57,329 bases of DNA, taken from contig DCHU01000081.1 in NCBI GenBank assembly GCA_002314915.1, positions 300 through 57,628 on the forward strand. The letters run 5' to 3'. How positions within the stretch are numbered: the first letter of the stretch is position 1; every line of letters begins with the position of its first letter. This document shows positions 34,356-42,525 of this stretch, piece by piece. The position numbers and the translations under genes were made by a program. The notes under the pieces are model-generated. The model searched no databases, was not told the origin of the DNA, and was given only the letters and a program-made list of their open reading frames with translations. The stretch comes from Caryophanales bacterium UBA1744. GTDB lineage: Bacteria > Bacillota_I > Bacilli_A > RFN20 > CAG-826.

Positions 34356-35662
34356 TGGAATTAGGAACAGTTGCATTAGTTGGTTCACCTTCAGCGGGCA
34401 AATCAACAGTATTCAATAGATTCATCGGCGAGAGAAGATCGATCGTCGAAGAAACTCCAGGTATCACCAGAGACCGTTTGTATGGAAAGGCTACCTGGTT
34501 AACAAAGGAATTCACAATCATTGATACCGGAGGTATCCAGGTTCAGAATGTGCCATTCCAGCAGGAAATCAGAACTCAGGTCGAAATCGCTATCGATGAG
34601 GCTGATGTCATCGTTTTCCTCGTAGATTCAAAATTAGGAGTCACGTCCAACGATAGATACATCGCCAAACTTCTTCACAAGTGCAGCAAGAAAGTTATTC
34701 TTGTCGCAAATAAGATTGACTCAATCCAGGAATACGCAAACACATCAGAATTCTTCAAACTTGGTTTTGGAGAACCTATGGTCGTTTCTGGCGCACACGG
34801 CATTGGCATCGGTGATTTGCTCGATGAAATCGTTAAGAACCTTCCGGAGAAAGAAACCGTCACTTATGGTGAGGCGATTCCTTTTGCATTAATCGGAAGA
34901 CCAAACGTTGGAAAGTCCTCATTGACCAATAGATTACTCGGTAACACCCGTACAATTGTTTCGGATATTGCCGGTACAACTAGAGATTCTATCGACTCAA
35001 AGTTCGAGAAAGATGGTCAGACGTACGTAGTTATTGATACCGCAGGTCTCGTTAAGAGAGGCAAGATTTATGAAGCCGTCGATAAATACGCTGCTTTGAG
35101 AGCAATGTCCGCCATCGAAAGATCGGAAGTCTGTTTGCTCTTAATTGACGCTTCATTAGGTATCCTTGAACAGGATAAGCATGTTGTTGGATACGCTATG
35201 GAGAGAAACAAAGCCATCATCATCCTCGTTAACAAATGGGATTTGGGAAAAGGCGGAGAACTCTCAAAGAATGAGTTCACCGAAAAAATAAGAAAAGAAT
35301 TCAAGTTCTTGGACTATGCACCTATTTTCTATATCTCTGCTGCAACAGGCGAAGGGGTTAATCAAATACTCCCAGCAATCAAAGCGGCGCATGAGGCATA
35401 TCACAGAAGAATCCCAACTCCAATCCTTAATAGAATTGTCGCGGATGCTCAGGATATGAACCCAACTCCAAACTTCAACCACGGCAGATTAAAGATCATT
35501 TTCGCTAACCAAGTAAACGTTATGCCACCTACATTTGTCTTCTTCTGCAACGACCCAAATACGGCACATTTCTCGTACACTCGCTACTTAGAAAACAGAA
35601 TCAGAGAATCGTTTGATTTCTCGGGCACTCCAATCCAAATTGTCTATAGAGTCAGAAAATAA
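34355..35662 (+). CDS. der: Ribosome-assembly GTPase Der (EngA)
   Basis: 435 residues with two GTPase domains in tandem (P-loops G-S-P-S-A-G-K-S-T and G-R-P-N-V-G-K-S-S, each with D-T-G/D-T-A-G and N-K-x-D) and the C-terminal KH-like domain. It acts in 50S subunit maturation. The first P-loop reads S-P-S-A in place of the usual R-P-N-V, a mild change. Confidence 0.97.
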   Translation: MELGTVALVGSPSAGKSTVFNRFIGERRSIVEETPGITRDRLYGKATWLTKEFTIIDTGGIQVQNVPFQQEIRTQVEIAIDEADVIVFLVDSKLGVTSNDRYIAKLLHKCSKKVILVANKIDSIQEYANTSEFFKLGFGEPMVVSGAHGIGIGDLLDEIVKNLPEKETVTYGEAIPFALIGRPNVGKSSLTNRLLGNTRTIVSDIAGTTRDSIDSKFEKDGQTYVVIDTAGLVKRGKIYEAVDKYAALRAMSAIERSEVCLLLIDASLGILEQDKHVVGYAMERNKAIIILVNKWDLGKGGELSKNEFTEKIRKEFKFLDYAPIFYISAATGEGVNQILPAIKAAHEAYHRRIPTPILNRIVADAQDMNPTPNFNHGRLKIIFANQVNVMPPTFVFFCNDPNTAHFSYTRYLENRIRESFDFSGTPIQIVYRVRK

Positions 35663-35716
35663 AAAAGTTTTGATTTAATCGGTATTTTTTATCGTAAAAA
35701 TTGTATTAAAAAGTGC

Positions 35717-35745
35717 TTGAATGGAAGGGTGTTGAGTGATAATCT
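35717..35745 (+). promoter_or_regulatory. Promoter of the HU gene
   Basis: TTGAAT, 17-base spacer, TAATCT; a leader of about 30 bases ends with CGGAGGA before ATG. Confidence 0.5.
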
Positions 35746-35782
35746 TCTCACGCTCTAATTTTATCAATCGGAGGAAATAACC

Positions 35783-36055
35783 ATGAATAAAGCAGAATTA
35801 ATCGAAAAGGTTTCAGCCTTAACAGAAGTTAACAAAAAAGACGCAGAAGCAATCGTTGATGCAACATTCGAAGTCATCGCAGCAAAGGTCGCTTCAGGCG
35901 AGACAGTAAAGATCTCTGGATTCGGAATCTTTGAGAAGAAGGAACGTGCTACAAGAATCGGCACAAACCCATCCAACCAGGAAAAGATCGAAATCCCAGC
36001 AAGCAACACAATCAGCTTCAAGGTTTCAAAGACTTTAAAGGCAAAACTTAACTAA
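35783..36055 (+). CDS. hup: DNA-binding protein HU
   Basis: 90 residues, standard HU length. M-N-K-A-E-L-I-E-K-V start, G-F-G-I-F-E-K-K-E-R-A-T-R-I-G-T-N-P arm region and P-A-S-N-T-I-S-F-K-V end. It is a nucleoid-associated dimer. It has its own promoter and terminator, as expected for an abundant protein, and keeps the der-hbs order of Bacillus. Confidence 0.97.
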   Translation: MNKAELIEKVSALTEVNKKDAEAIVDATFEVIAAKVASGETVKISGFGIFEKKERATRIGTNPSNQEKIEIPASNTISFKVSKTLKAKLN

Positions 36056-36079
36056 GTTTTCCAAAAAATTGCAGAACAG

Positions 36080-36102
36080 CCTCGCTTATGCGAGGTTTTT
36101 CT
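36080..36102 (+). terminator. Rho-independent terminator of the HU gene
   Basis: CCTCGC-TTAT-GCGAGG followed by TTTTT. Confidence 0.88.
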
Positions 36103-36111
36103 TTGCGCATG

Positions 36112-36120
36112 TGCTAATAT
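36112..36120 (+). promoter_or_regulatory. Extended -10 box, leaderless type
   Basis: TGCTAATAT is an extended -10 whose end is 7 bases before the ATG at 36128. No ribosome binding site. Confidence 0.55.
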
Positions 36121-36127
36121 ACATAAT

Positions 36128-36751
36128 ATGCGTGATGAAGCTTTTGAAATCTTAAAGATTCTTTTCAACCAAAATGGTTACAGACTATATATGGTAGGCG
36201 GTACCACTAGGGATTTTTTGCTTGGAAGAGATTATGAAGATAGAGACTTCGTTACCGATGCAACGCCAGAACAGGAAAAGGAATTCCTCCCTAATGCTGA
36301 ATACCAATTCGCAAAATTCGGTTCAATTAGGGTGAAGGTTGCCGGCATCAAAGTCGATATCACCACTCTAAGAGTTGAAGGTGAATACAACGATCGTAGA
36401 CACCCGGGTTTCATCAAGTTCGTAAAGAGTATTGAAGAAGATTATGTGAGAAGGGATTTTACAATCAATGCCCTTTATATGGATGAGGCTTATCAAGTGC
36501 ATGATTTCGGAACTGGAATCGATGACTTGAACGCTGGCGTTATTAGATTCATTGGAGATCCTGACAAAAGGATCATGGAAGACCCATTGAGAATCATTAG
36601 AGCTGAAAGATTTGCTGAAACATTAGGTTTTGAACTTGATGATGACACTAAAGAAGCGTGCATTAGAAACAGAGGTTTACTCGATGAGTTAAACCCGGAT
36701 AAGATTAACGAAGAAAGAAGAAAGGGATGGGTTGATAGATATGGCAAATAA
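36128..36751 (+). CDS. cca: tRNA nucleotidyltransferase/poly(A) polymerase-type protein, head and neck only
   Basis: 207 residues; class II CCA enzymes have about 390-450. Head motifs are present: V-G-G-T-T-R-D-F-L-L-G, D-R-D-F-V-T-D-A-T (catalytic Asp pair), D-I-T-T-L-R and Y-V-R-R-D-F-T-I-N-A-L. The neck motif E-D-P-L-R-I-I-R-A-x-R-F-A, which selects ATP/CTP, is also intact. The reading frame ends just after the next helix (E-E-R-R), and dnaD begins 11 bases before the stop, so the body and tail domains that clamp tRNA are absent. Position before dnaD is as in Bacillus. Activity as a CCA enzyme is plausible but unproven. Confidence 0.85.
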   Translation: MRDEAFEILKILFNQNGYRLYMVGGTTRDFLLGRDYEDRDFVTDATPEQEKEFLPNAEYQFAKFGSIRVKVAGIKVDITTLRVEGEYNDRRHPGFIKFVKSIEEDYVRRDFTINALYMDEAYQVHDFGTGIDDLNAGVIRFIGDPDKRIMEDPLRIIRAERFAETLGFELDDDTKEACIRNRGLLDELNPDKINEERRKGWVDRYGK

Positions 36752-37397
36752 CACAATATTCTCTGCGGTTAGTTTCCGTGGAACAATCCTTGATTGCTAT
36801 AAGAAATTAGGGCTCAGCGAAAATGAGCTGGTAGTTATTTTGGTAATCGATAGATTGCTTGAGCAAGGTAATACTTTCTTCACATCTCAGGACCTTGCCA
36901 TGAAGATGTCTTTGTCGGCATCGGAAATCGATAAGATCATGGCAGGACTATATGGTCGCAACCTCATCACTTTAGAGAGCATGGGTGCAGAGAGCTACTG
37001 GTCAATCGACAACGTTAAGACACAGGTGCAGGCTGAATTCACAAAACAATTCAACTTAGAGCAAGACGTTGCGATGAATAAGCAGTTAGAAGAGAGACGT
37101 TCTTCTCTTTTGAAATTCTTTGAAGAGAAGATGGATAAGACGCTTTCTCCTTTGGAGAAGGATTCTATCAAGGAATGGATTGCCGCTGACTTCACGGACG
37201 ACGAAATCAAAGATGCTTTGATGGATGCGAAACAGCAGGGTAAGACAACAATCAGAGCGGTTGATAAAATCTTGCGCAATCATAGAAGAGAGCAAGACAT
37301 CATCAAAGAAGGGGCTTCAGGAGTTAGCGATTCCTGGGACTCCGATATCGAAAAGACAATCGAGATTGCAAAGAACCTTTGGAATGTTGACGAATAA
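36741..37397 (+). CDS. dnaD: DnaD-type primosomal protein
   Basis: 218 residues. An N-terminal winged-helix-like region (E-N-E-L-V-V-I-L-V-I-D-R-L, S-A-S-E-I-D-K-I-M-A-G-L) and a C-terminal DnaD/DnaB domain (about 105-175; F-F-E-E-K-M, L-S-P-L-E-K-D-S-I-K-E-W, A-V-D-K-I-L) ending near W-D. It helps load the replicative helicase at origins and restart sites. It lies between cca and nth, the Bacillus order. The ATG at 36741 is preferred to a TTG at 36732. Confidence 0.9.
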   Translation: MANNTIFSAVSFRGTILDCYKKLGLSENELVVILVIDRLLEQGNTFFTSQDLAMKMSLSASEIDKIMAGLYGRNLITLESMGAESYWSIDNVKTQVQAEFTKQFNLEQDVAMNKQLEERRSSLLKFFEEKMDKTLSPLEKDSIKEWIAADFTDDEIKDALMDAKQQGKTTIRAVDKILRNHRREQDIIKEGASGVSDSWDSDIEKTIEIAKNLWNVDE

Positions 37398-38034
37398 GAG
37401 CAGTGCGGTAATCGCCTTTTTAGAGAAAGAGTTTCCCGGAGTTGGTTGTGAACTTACCTTCTCCAATCCTTTTGAATGCCTTGTCGCCATCTCTTTAAGC
37501 GCACAGACTACCGACAAGTCGGTAAATAGAGTTACTCCCTCCTTGTTTAGCAAGTATCCAACGCCTTTCGATTTAGCGAACGCTGAACAAAGGGATGTTG
37601 AGGTAATCATCCAATCCTTGGGGCTGTATAAGAATAAGGCTAAGAACATCATATCTCTTGCCAGCGATATCGTTACTAGGTTTAACGGTGTTGTACCTGA
37701 AAATCTAAAGGATTTGACTTCTTTAAGCGGCGTGGGCACAAAGACTGCGGGCGTATTCCTTTTAGAAATAGCGGGCGTGCAGGCAATGCCTGTGGACACG
37801 CACGTGCATAGAGTCTCTGATAGGCTTGGCTATTCCAAACCATCAATGGACCCTTATGATCTTCAACTTAAACTCCAAAAGACATTCCCTAAGGAAAAGT
37901 GGGGTCAACTACATCACCAGCTTATTCACTTCGGAAGAAAAATCTGCCATGCAAAAAGCCCACAGTGCGATGTCTGTGAGCTTAAGGAATACTGTTCTTA
38001 TTTCAAGAAGACTTCATCGATTAAAGGCAAATAA
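37384..38034 (+). CDS. nth: Endonuclease III (DNA glycosylase/AP lyase)
   Basis: 216 residues. Helix-hairpin-helix L-S-G-V-G-T-K-T-A-G-V-F with catalytic Lys at about 120, catalytic Asp in V-D-T-H-V-H-R-V-S at about 138, and the [4Fe-4S] Cys spaced C-x6-C-x2-C-x5-C at the end (about 188-204). It removes oxidised pyrimidines. The start overlaps dnaD by 14 bases; longer upstream frames run over dnaD and are rejected. The 3' end overlaps the convergent recU by 37 bases. Confidence 0.96.
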   Translation: MLTNKSSAVIAFLEKEFPGVGCELTFSNPFECLVAISLSAQTTDKSVNRVTPSLFSKYPTPFDLANAEQRDVEVIIQSLGLYKNKAKNIISLASDIVTRFNGVVPENLKDLTSLSGVGTKTAGVFLLEIAGVQAMPVDTHVHRVSDRLGYSKPSMDPYDLQLKLQKTFPKEKWGQLHHQLIHFGRKICHAKSPQCDVCELKEYCSYFKKTSSIKGK

Positions 38035-38591
38035 TCAAATCTAGGTCTAAAGGCCTCTTTAACGAGATGGCCTTTTTCTTTTATCACGGAGATAGGGATG
38101 GATTTGCGAGGCTTGTTCTCATAGAAGTCGCACACGAATTCGGCATCCAACAAATACACTTCGCCTATCGCATAGCAATTGATCAAGAAGAAAGCGATGC
38201 CTCCTTGTTTCTTTACGTTTCTTAGATGCGCAACCTGCTGTGGTGCGATGTTGGACAATGGGAATGATGTCGCGGATTTCGTCGATTTGGCTTCGAAGTC
38301 AATATAGTGGCCTTTGTACACTCCGTTATAGTCAGTTGTGGACTGCGCCTCGAAATAAGCCTGGGTGATTTTCGCACCTTTGGTGTAATCGACTTTGACG
38401 ATATTGATTGGCGTTGGTCTCTTATAAATAAGCGCCAATCCTTTTTCTAAGTAATAAGAGTTTGTGTCGTTGATATCGGTCTCAAAACCCATACCGCGGT
38501 TAGCGGCACTCTCTATGTGTTTATTTTCTTTTTTCTTTGCAGGAGTTTCAGGAATATCCATCTTGATTCCGCTAGGGTATTTGAAAGCCAT
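37998..38591 (-). CDS. recU: Holliday junction resolvase RecU
   Basis: 197 residues. N-R-G-M-G-F-E near residue 33, Y-I-D-F-E-A-K-S-T and T-S-F-P-L-S-N-I-A-P-x-Q-V carry the PD-(D/E)XK-type active site of RecU. It cuts four-way junctions in recombination and chromosome segregation. In Bacillus recU sits next to ponA; that partner is absent and recU instead follows the exonuclease gene, sharing one base with its stop (TAATG). Confidence 0.94.
   Translation of the reverse strand: MAFKYPSGIKMDIPETPAKKKENKHIESAANRGMGFETDINDTNSYYLEKGLALIYKRPTPINIVKVDYTKGAKITQAYFEAQSTTDYNGVYKGHYIDFEAKSTKSATSFPLSNIAPQQVAHLRNVKKQGGIAFFLINCYAIGEVYLLDAEFVCDFYENKPRKSIPISVIKEKGHLVKEAFRPRFDYLPLIDEVFLK
38049..38080 (+). 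terminator. nth terminator lying inside recU
   Basis: AAAGGCC...GGCCTTT then TTTCTTTT, 15 bases past the nth stop. The same bases encode the C-terminal part of RecU on the other strand. Confidence 0.7.
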
Positions 38592-39322
38592 TATTTAACG
38601 GCCTCCCTGATTGCCTCGTCGTAATCTTCAGGATTAACTGTTTCGCCTCTGTTGAGTTTATCGATAACGAGCTGGACCGGTTTTGGCATGTGGTGAACGT
38701 GTGTCAAAGCCTTCTTGTATTCCCTTTCGACAATCTCTGGGTTCTCAAGCAATGCTTTATAAAGCATCATCAAGTTGTAGGCATCCGCTAGAGCGGTGTG
38801 TGCAACGCCTTCGAACTGAACATTAAATGTTTTTAAATAGTTGGATAATGACAATGGGTTACCGTTCTGGTCCTGAATGTACTGTCCAAGGAAGACTGAC
38901 ATATCAAAATAGTTCTTGTTAACGGTATGTGCCAATTCGGATAATTCCTGATCTTTAGGGCTGTGTTCAACCGACATGTTTATAATGCGTAAGTCGTGGT
39001 TTCCGAAAGTAACGAATTTGCATTTATTCCAGTACTTACCGACATAACCTCTGAATTTCTTGAACACTTCCGGGAATGGTTTGCCCTTTTCATCCAACGT
39101 CTTCTGGGTAATTCCGGTCAGCTTCGTTACGATATGGCCGATTGGATTCCTGGCTTTTACGTATGTGCTATATCCTTTGAGGAACTTCTTGATTGTTAAA
39201 TCGTCTTTTAAAATGGCGACATAAGCGCCAATTTCAATCATCTCGTGACTGTACTGTGTTCCCTCAAGGTCAATGAACACGAGTACTCTATTCTCTTTTA
39301 AAGCTTTCTCTAATGCTTTCAT
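38591..39322 (-). CDS. DEDDh-type 3'-5' exonuclease
   Basis: 243 residues. Exo motifs in order: F-I-D-L-E-G (Asp and Glu, about 18-20), a middle N-H-D-L-R Asp, and H-T-A-L-A-D (His and Asp) near residue 180, the RNase T/DNA polymerase epsilon-type fold, similar to KapD-like proteins. The substrate (RNA or DNA) is unknown. The C-terminal 40 or so residues are helical and not part of the core. The start at 39322 is leaderless-type. The operon with recU suggests a DNA-related role (inference). Confidence 0.82.
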   Translation of the reverse strand: MKALEKALKENRVLVFIDLEGTQYSHEMIEIGAYVAILKDDLTIKKFLKGYSTYVKARNPIGHIVTKLTGITQKTLDEKGKPFPEVFKKFRGYVGKYWNKCKFVTFGNHDLRIINMSVEHSPKDQELSELAHTVNKNYFDMSVFLGQYIQDQNGNPLSLSNYLKTFNVQFEGVAHTALADAYNLMMLYKALLENPEIVEREYKKALTHVHHMPKPVQLVIDKLNRGETVNPEDYDEAIREAVK

Positions 39323-39329
39323 GTGAAAG

Positions 39330-39335
39330 ATTCTA
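39330..39335 (-). promoter_or_regulatory. -10 box (TAGAAT), leaderless type
   Basis: On the minus strand TAGAAT is followed by 7 bases and the exonuclease ATG at 39322. No ribosome binding site. Confidence 0.5.
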
Positions 39336-39385
39336 TCACTAATGAGCAATCTTTGCCCTTATAAAGACAAAAAGATAATGCATTA

Positions 39386-39414
39386 TTGAAGGTTTTCATC
39401 GTCTTCAATATAAT
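39386..39414 (+). promoter_or_regulatory. Strong promoter of gpsB, leaderless type
   Basis: TTGAAG, exact 17-base spacer, TATAAT; the -10 ends 8 bases before the ATG at 39423, so the mRNA should begin at or within a base or two of the start codon. Confidence 0.7.
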
Positions 39415-39422
39415 TGAAGGGT

Positions 39423-39842
39423 ATGGAGAACGAAATCAAATTAAAGCCACAAACAATTATCTCTCATAAATTCACGAGAGATGTTAAGGGATACAACCCA
39501 GATGAGGTTGATGAATTCCTTGATATCGTTATTAACGATTACCGCTCATTTGAGAGGTTCACCATCGCAGCTTCAACCCGTATTGCTCAGCTTAGAGAAA
39601 GGATTGATACACTCGAAAAGAGTGGACCAACCTCTCAGAGTGAAATCGATGCACTAAACGCAAAGGTCAGAACTCTTGAAGCGGAGAATGCTTCTCTCAA
39701 ACAGAAGTACGCATACATCAAACCAAGTGATCACGTCACAAGTGAGAACCTTGATTTGGTTAACCGCAAAAACTGTTATGAAGAGTATCTCATGAGCAAG
39801 GGCATTAATCCTGATGAATTATTCAGGAAGAAGTTAAAGTAA
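39423..39842 (+). CDS. gpsB: DivIVA/GpsB-family cell division protein
   Basis: 139 residues. The N-terminal lipid-binding DivIVA domain is clear (I-I-S-H-K-F-T-R-D-V-K-G-Y-N-P-D-E-V-D-E-F-L-D), followed by coiled coil (about 65-105) and a short C-terminal region (D-E-L-F-R-K-K-L). In Bacillus GpsB guides cell-wall enzymes between septum and side wall and lies directly before rnpB, as here. The ATG at 39423 is preferred to an in-frame TTG at 39414, which overlaps the -10 box. Confidence 0.9.
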   Translation: MENEIKLKPQTIISHKFTRDVKGYNPDEVDEFLDIVINDYRSFERFTIAASTRIAQLRERIDTLEKSGPTSQSEIDALNAKVRTLEAENASLKQKYAYIKPSDHVTSENLDLVNRKNCYEEYLMSKGINPDELFRKKLK

Positions 39843-39846
39843 ACTA

Positions 39847-40173
39847 TTCCGGCCCAGGCGACTGCTTCCATTAGGGAGAGGAAAGTCCATGCTCGCACAG
39901 TCTGCGATGACTGTAGTGTTTGCGCTAGACCAATAAATAAGTCTAGGTACGCGGGAGCGCGTAACGGCGGATGAAGATCTTTCGAGATTGGATTCCCCAA
40001 GGTGCCACAGAGACGAGCTTACTGGTGACAGTAAGATGAAACGAGGTAAACCCCACAAGCGAGAAACCCAAATTTGGTAGGGGAAGAGATGATTCCAAAC
40101 TGAAGGATGATTCTCCAGAGCAATCTGAGATTAATTGTCGCCCTTCGACAAAACATGGCTTATCGGGCCGGAA
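39847..40173 (+). ncRNA. rnpB: RNase P RNA, bacterial type B
   Basis: Diagnostic blocks: GAGGAAAGTCCATGCTC, GGTGCCACAGAGACGA, GGTAAACCCCACAAGCGAGA with CCCAAATTTGGTAGGGGAA, and GACAAAACATGGCTTA near the end. The ends TTCCGGCCC and GGGCCGGAA pair as P1, which sets the boundaries (about 327 bases; B. subtilis is about 400). It is the catalytic RNA that trims tRNA 5' ends. The B-type core fits a Bacilli host. Confidence 0.96.
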
Positions 40174-40197
40174 ACTCATGAAACTAGGTATAACAAA

Positions 40198-40839
40198 ATG
40201 AATATCCCAACAAAGATTACAGTATCAAGAATCGCACTCATCGTTGCGATGCTTATTGCTATGGTGGTGGTTGATGGACTTTCGATGGCCGGAGCCATTA
40301 ACCTGAACTCTTTTGCCATCGATTGTGGCAACGGTCTTTACATCGGTGGATTCTATCTTATCCTCTGCATTGTATTCATCATTGCGTCTTTCACGGATTT
40401 CCTCGATGGATATCTCGCTAGAAAATGGCATCAGGTTACGGATTTAGGCAAGTTCCTCGACCCTGTTGCTGACAAACTGTTGATCAACATCACCTTCATC
40501 TATTTATGTATCGGACACAATCAGCCTGCATTAGACATCCCATTCTTTGTCTATGTCGTAATTCTCATGGTTGCGCGTGACATAGTTGTCGATGCCTTGA
40601 GATTCATTGCTGCTGGAAAAGGAAAAGTCCTGGCTGCCAATATTTTCGGTAAGATCAAGACCGTATGCCAAATGGTTGCGATCCCGCTCATCTTATTAAA
40701 TGGATTCCCATTCGCGTATTTCGACGGCGGTTGGATCACAAGAATCGTTGTTTATGCAACAGCATTCGCAAGCTTATTGTCTGGCGTCATTTACGTCGCA
40801 CAGAACTTAGATGTCTTCAAGGAGGATAAACATGAGTAA
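40198..40839 (+). CDS. pgsA: CDP-diacylglycerol-glycerol-3-phosphate 3-phosphatidyltransferase
   Basis: 213 residues. N-terminal N-I-P-T-K-I-T-V-S-R-I and the CDP-alcohol transferase motif D-F-L-D-G-Y-L-A-R-K-W-x8-G-K-F-L-D-P-V-A-D-K, with several membrane helices. It makes phosphatidylglycerophosphate for phosphatidylglycerol. An upstream frame starting at 40135 lies inside RNase P RNA and is rejected. It is the first gene of pgsA-cinA. Confidence 0.95.
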   Translation: MNIPTKITVSRIALIVAMLIAMVVVDGLSMAGAINLNSFAIDCGNGLYIGGFYLILCIVFIIASFTDFLDGYLARKWHQVTDLGKFLDPVADKLLINITFIYLCIGHNQPALDIPFFVYVVILMVARDIVVDALRFIAAGKGKVLAANIFGKIKTVCQMVAIPLILLNGFPFAYFDGGWITRIVVYATAFASLLSGVIYVAQNLDVFKEDKHE

Positions 40840-41308
40840 CCAAACCAAGATTGAACAAGTCATCAGCGCTCTTAGGGAGAAACAACTCACCTTGGGTTGC
40901 GTTGAATCTTTGACGGCAGGATTATTTGCTGCAACGGTTGCAACTGTTCCTGGTGCTTCCGATGTCTTCTATGGTGGTATTGTTACCTATCGTTCAGAAG
41001 AGAAAGTCAAACTCCTTGGAATTAATAAAGATGAGATTATCAAATACGGAGTCGTCTCTCAGCACATCGCAAACGAGATGGCTATAAAAGGAAGAAAGAA
41101 ACTCGGCGTTGATATCTGTGTTTCATTCACCGGAAACGCTGGTCCAACAGCGGAACCTGGATGTGCTCCAGTCGGAAGAGTGAACATGTCCATCTCATCA
41201 AAATACGGCATTGTCGAACTTCAGCAGGATTTCGAAGGATTGAGAAATGAGATCAGAGAAGCCTGCGTTGACCGCATGTTAGATCAATTAATTTTGATTA
41301 TTTCATAA
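40832..41308 (+). CDS. cinA: CinA C-terminal domain protein (nicotinamide-nucleotide amidase type)
   Basis: 158 residues, matching only the C-terminal half of CinA (about 415 residues in Bacillus). L-G-C-V-E-S-L-T-A-G-L, Y-R-S-E-E-K, S-F-T-G-N-A-G-P and a late G-x-V-x-M-S-I are typical of PncC/CinA-C. The N-terminal MoCF-like domain is absent. The family deamidates NMN. AAGGAGG lies before ATG; 8-base overlap with pgsA. recA follows, as in Bacillus, but with its own promoter. Confidence 0.93.
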   Translation: MSNQTKIEQVISALREKQLTLGCVESLTAGLFAATVATVPGASDVFYGGIVTYRSEEKVKLLGINKDEIIKYGVVSQHIANEMAIKGRKKLGVDICVSFTGNAGPTAEPGCAPVGRVNMSISSKYGIVELQQDFEGLRNEIREACVDRMLDQLILIIS

Positions 41309-41309
41309 G

Positions 41310-41348
41310 TTTTAGGGAAAAAATCGAAGAAACTCGACTATATATTAG
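41310..41348 (+). promoter_or_regulatory. recA promoter with TTTTAGGG/A-tract motif
   Basis: TTTTAGGGAAAAAATCGA begins at 41310; the -10-like TATATATTAG starts exactly 29 bases after the first T, as before recX and the ABC gene at 47255. No CGAAC-N4-GTTCG LexA box is present. Confidence 0.7.
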
Positions 41349-41365
41349 TGGAGGGCTAAAAAATA

Positions 41366-42421
41366 ATGGCTACAAAAAAAGTTGAACCAGTCTTAACAGA
41401 CAAAGACGTTGCCTTAAAGGAAACGTTAAAATCTATCGAAAAGCAGTACGGCAAAGGTGCAGTCATGCGCATGGGCGAACAGCCACATGTCGATGTTGAC
41501 GCAATTCCTTCAGGCTCTTTGCTTTTAGATAAGACATTAGGTATCGGTGGATATCCAAAAGGAAGAATCATCGAAATCTATGGACCTGAATCATCAGGTA
41601 AAACAACGCTTGCTTTGCAAGCAGTTGCTGAAGCTCAGAAAAAGGGCGGACGCGCAGCATATGTCGATGCAGAACACGCAATCGATCCAGAGTATGCTGC
41701 AAAATTAGGAGTCGATATCGATGAACTCATCCTCTCACAGCCAGGAAGCGGTGAAGAGGCACTTGAAATCGTTGAGATGCTCGCTCAGTCAGGCGCTATC
41801 GACATCATCATCGTTGACTCGGTCGCAGCATTGGTACCACAGGCAGAACTTGATGGTGTCATGAGCGATAACCAGGTCGGTTTACATGCAAGACTCATGT
41901 CCAAAGCGATGAGAAAACTCGCAGGTGTACTATCAAAAACGGGATGTGCAGTCATGTTCATCAACCAGATTCGTGAGAAGGTTGGAGTCATGTACGGCAA
42001 TCCAGAAACGACCACAGGCGGACGTGCACTCAAGTTCTACGCATCAATTCGTATGGATTTGCGTAGGGCGGACGCAATCAAGAACGGCTCAGATGTCATC
42101 GGTAACACCGTCAAGATCAAAGTCGTTAAGAACAAAGTCGCACCACCATTCAGAACTTGCGAAATTGAAATCATCTACGGCAAAGGAATCTCCAAAGAAG
42201 GCGAAATCCTTGACCTCTCGCTTGACCAGGGCTTCATCCACAAAACCGGAAACTGGTATGAGATGTCAGGCGAGAAAATCGGAAACGGAAGAGAGGCTGC
42301 GAAAGCCTTCATCAAATCCCATAAGGATGTTTCTGATGAGCTCGAGAACAAGCTTCGCGATATCATGAAGGCAGAAAAAGAACCTGTCGTCGATGATGAG
42401 ACCGGAGAAGTCGACTTATAA
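41366..42421 (+). CDS. recA: Recombinase RecA
   Basis: 351 residues, usual length. Walker A G-P-E-S-S-G-K-T-T, Walker B I-I-I-V-D-S-V-A-A-L, I-N-Q-I-R-E-K-V-G-V-M and T-T-G-G-R-A-L-K-F-Y, with an acidic C-terminus. It forms the strand-exchange filament in recombination and DNA repair. GGAGGG precedes ATG. It ends at a terminator. Confidence 0.98.
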   Translation: MATKKVEPVLTDKDVALKETLKSIEKQYGKGAVMRMGEQPHVDVDAIPSGSLLLDKTLGIGGYPKGRIIEIYGPESSGKTTLALQAVAEAQKKGGRAAYVDAEHAIDPEYAAKLGVDIDELILSQPGSGEEALEIVEMLAQSGAIDIIIVDSVAALVPQAELDGVMSDNQVGLHARLMSKAMRKLAGVLSKTGCAVMFINQIREKVGVMYGNPETTTGGRALKFYASIRMDLRRADAIKNGSDVIGNTVKIKVVKNKVAPPFRTCEIEIIYGKGISKEGEILDLSLDQGFIHKTGNWYEMSGEKIGNGREAAKAFIKSHKDVSDELENKLRDIMKAEKEPVVDDETGEVDL

Positions 42422-42428
42422 ATAATGG

Positions 42429-42453
42429 GGCCTAAAAACTTAGGCCTTTTTAT
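42429..42453 (+). terminator. Rho-independent terminator of recA
   Basis: GGCCTAA-AAAC-TTAGGCC followed by TTTTTATT. Confidence 0.88.
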
Positions 42454-42525
42454 TGTGCGCAGCATTGAATTGACAAAAATTGTATAGATTTTCTTTCGAT
42501 TAAATCTTGGTTAAAGAAAAAATAA

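Noticed and set aside
37317..37799. 160-residue open frame on the minus strand
   Set aside because: It is antisense to nth, whose catalytic and Fe-S residues are all in place.
40135..40197. In-frame upstream extension of pgsA
   Set aside because: It lies inside the conserved 3' end of RNase P RNA, and the family N-terminus begins at the ATG at 40198.
41301..41365. LexA (SOS) box before recA
   Set aside because: No CGAAC-N4-GTTCG-like dyad is present; only partial CGA pieces occur.
42470..42475. TTGACA as the rny promoter -35
   Set aside because: No -10 box lies 16-18 bases downstream; TATAGA is only 7 bases away.
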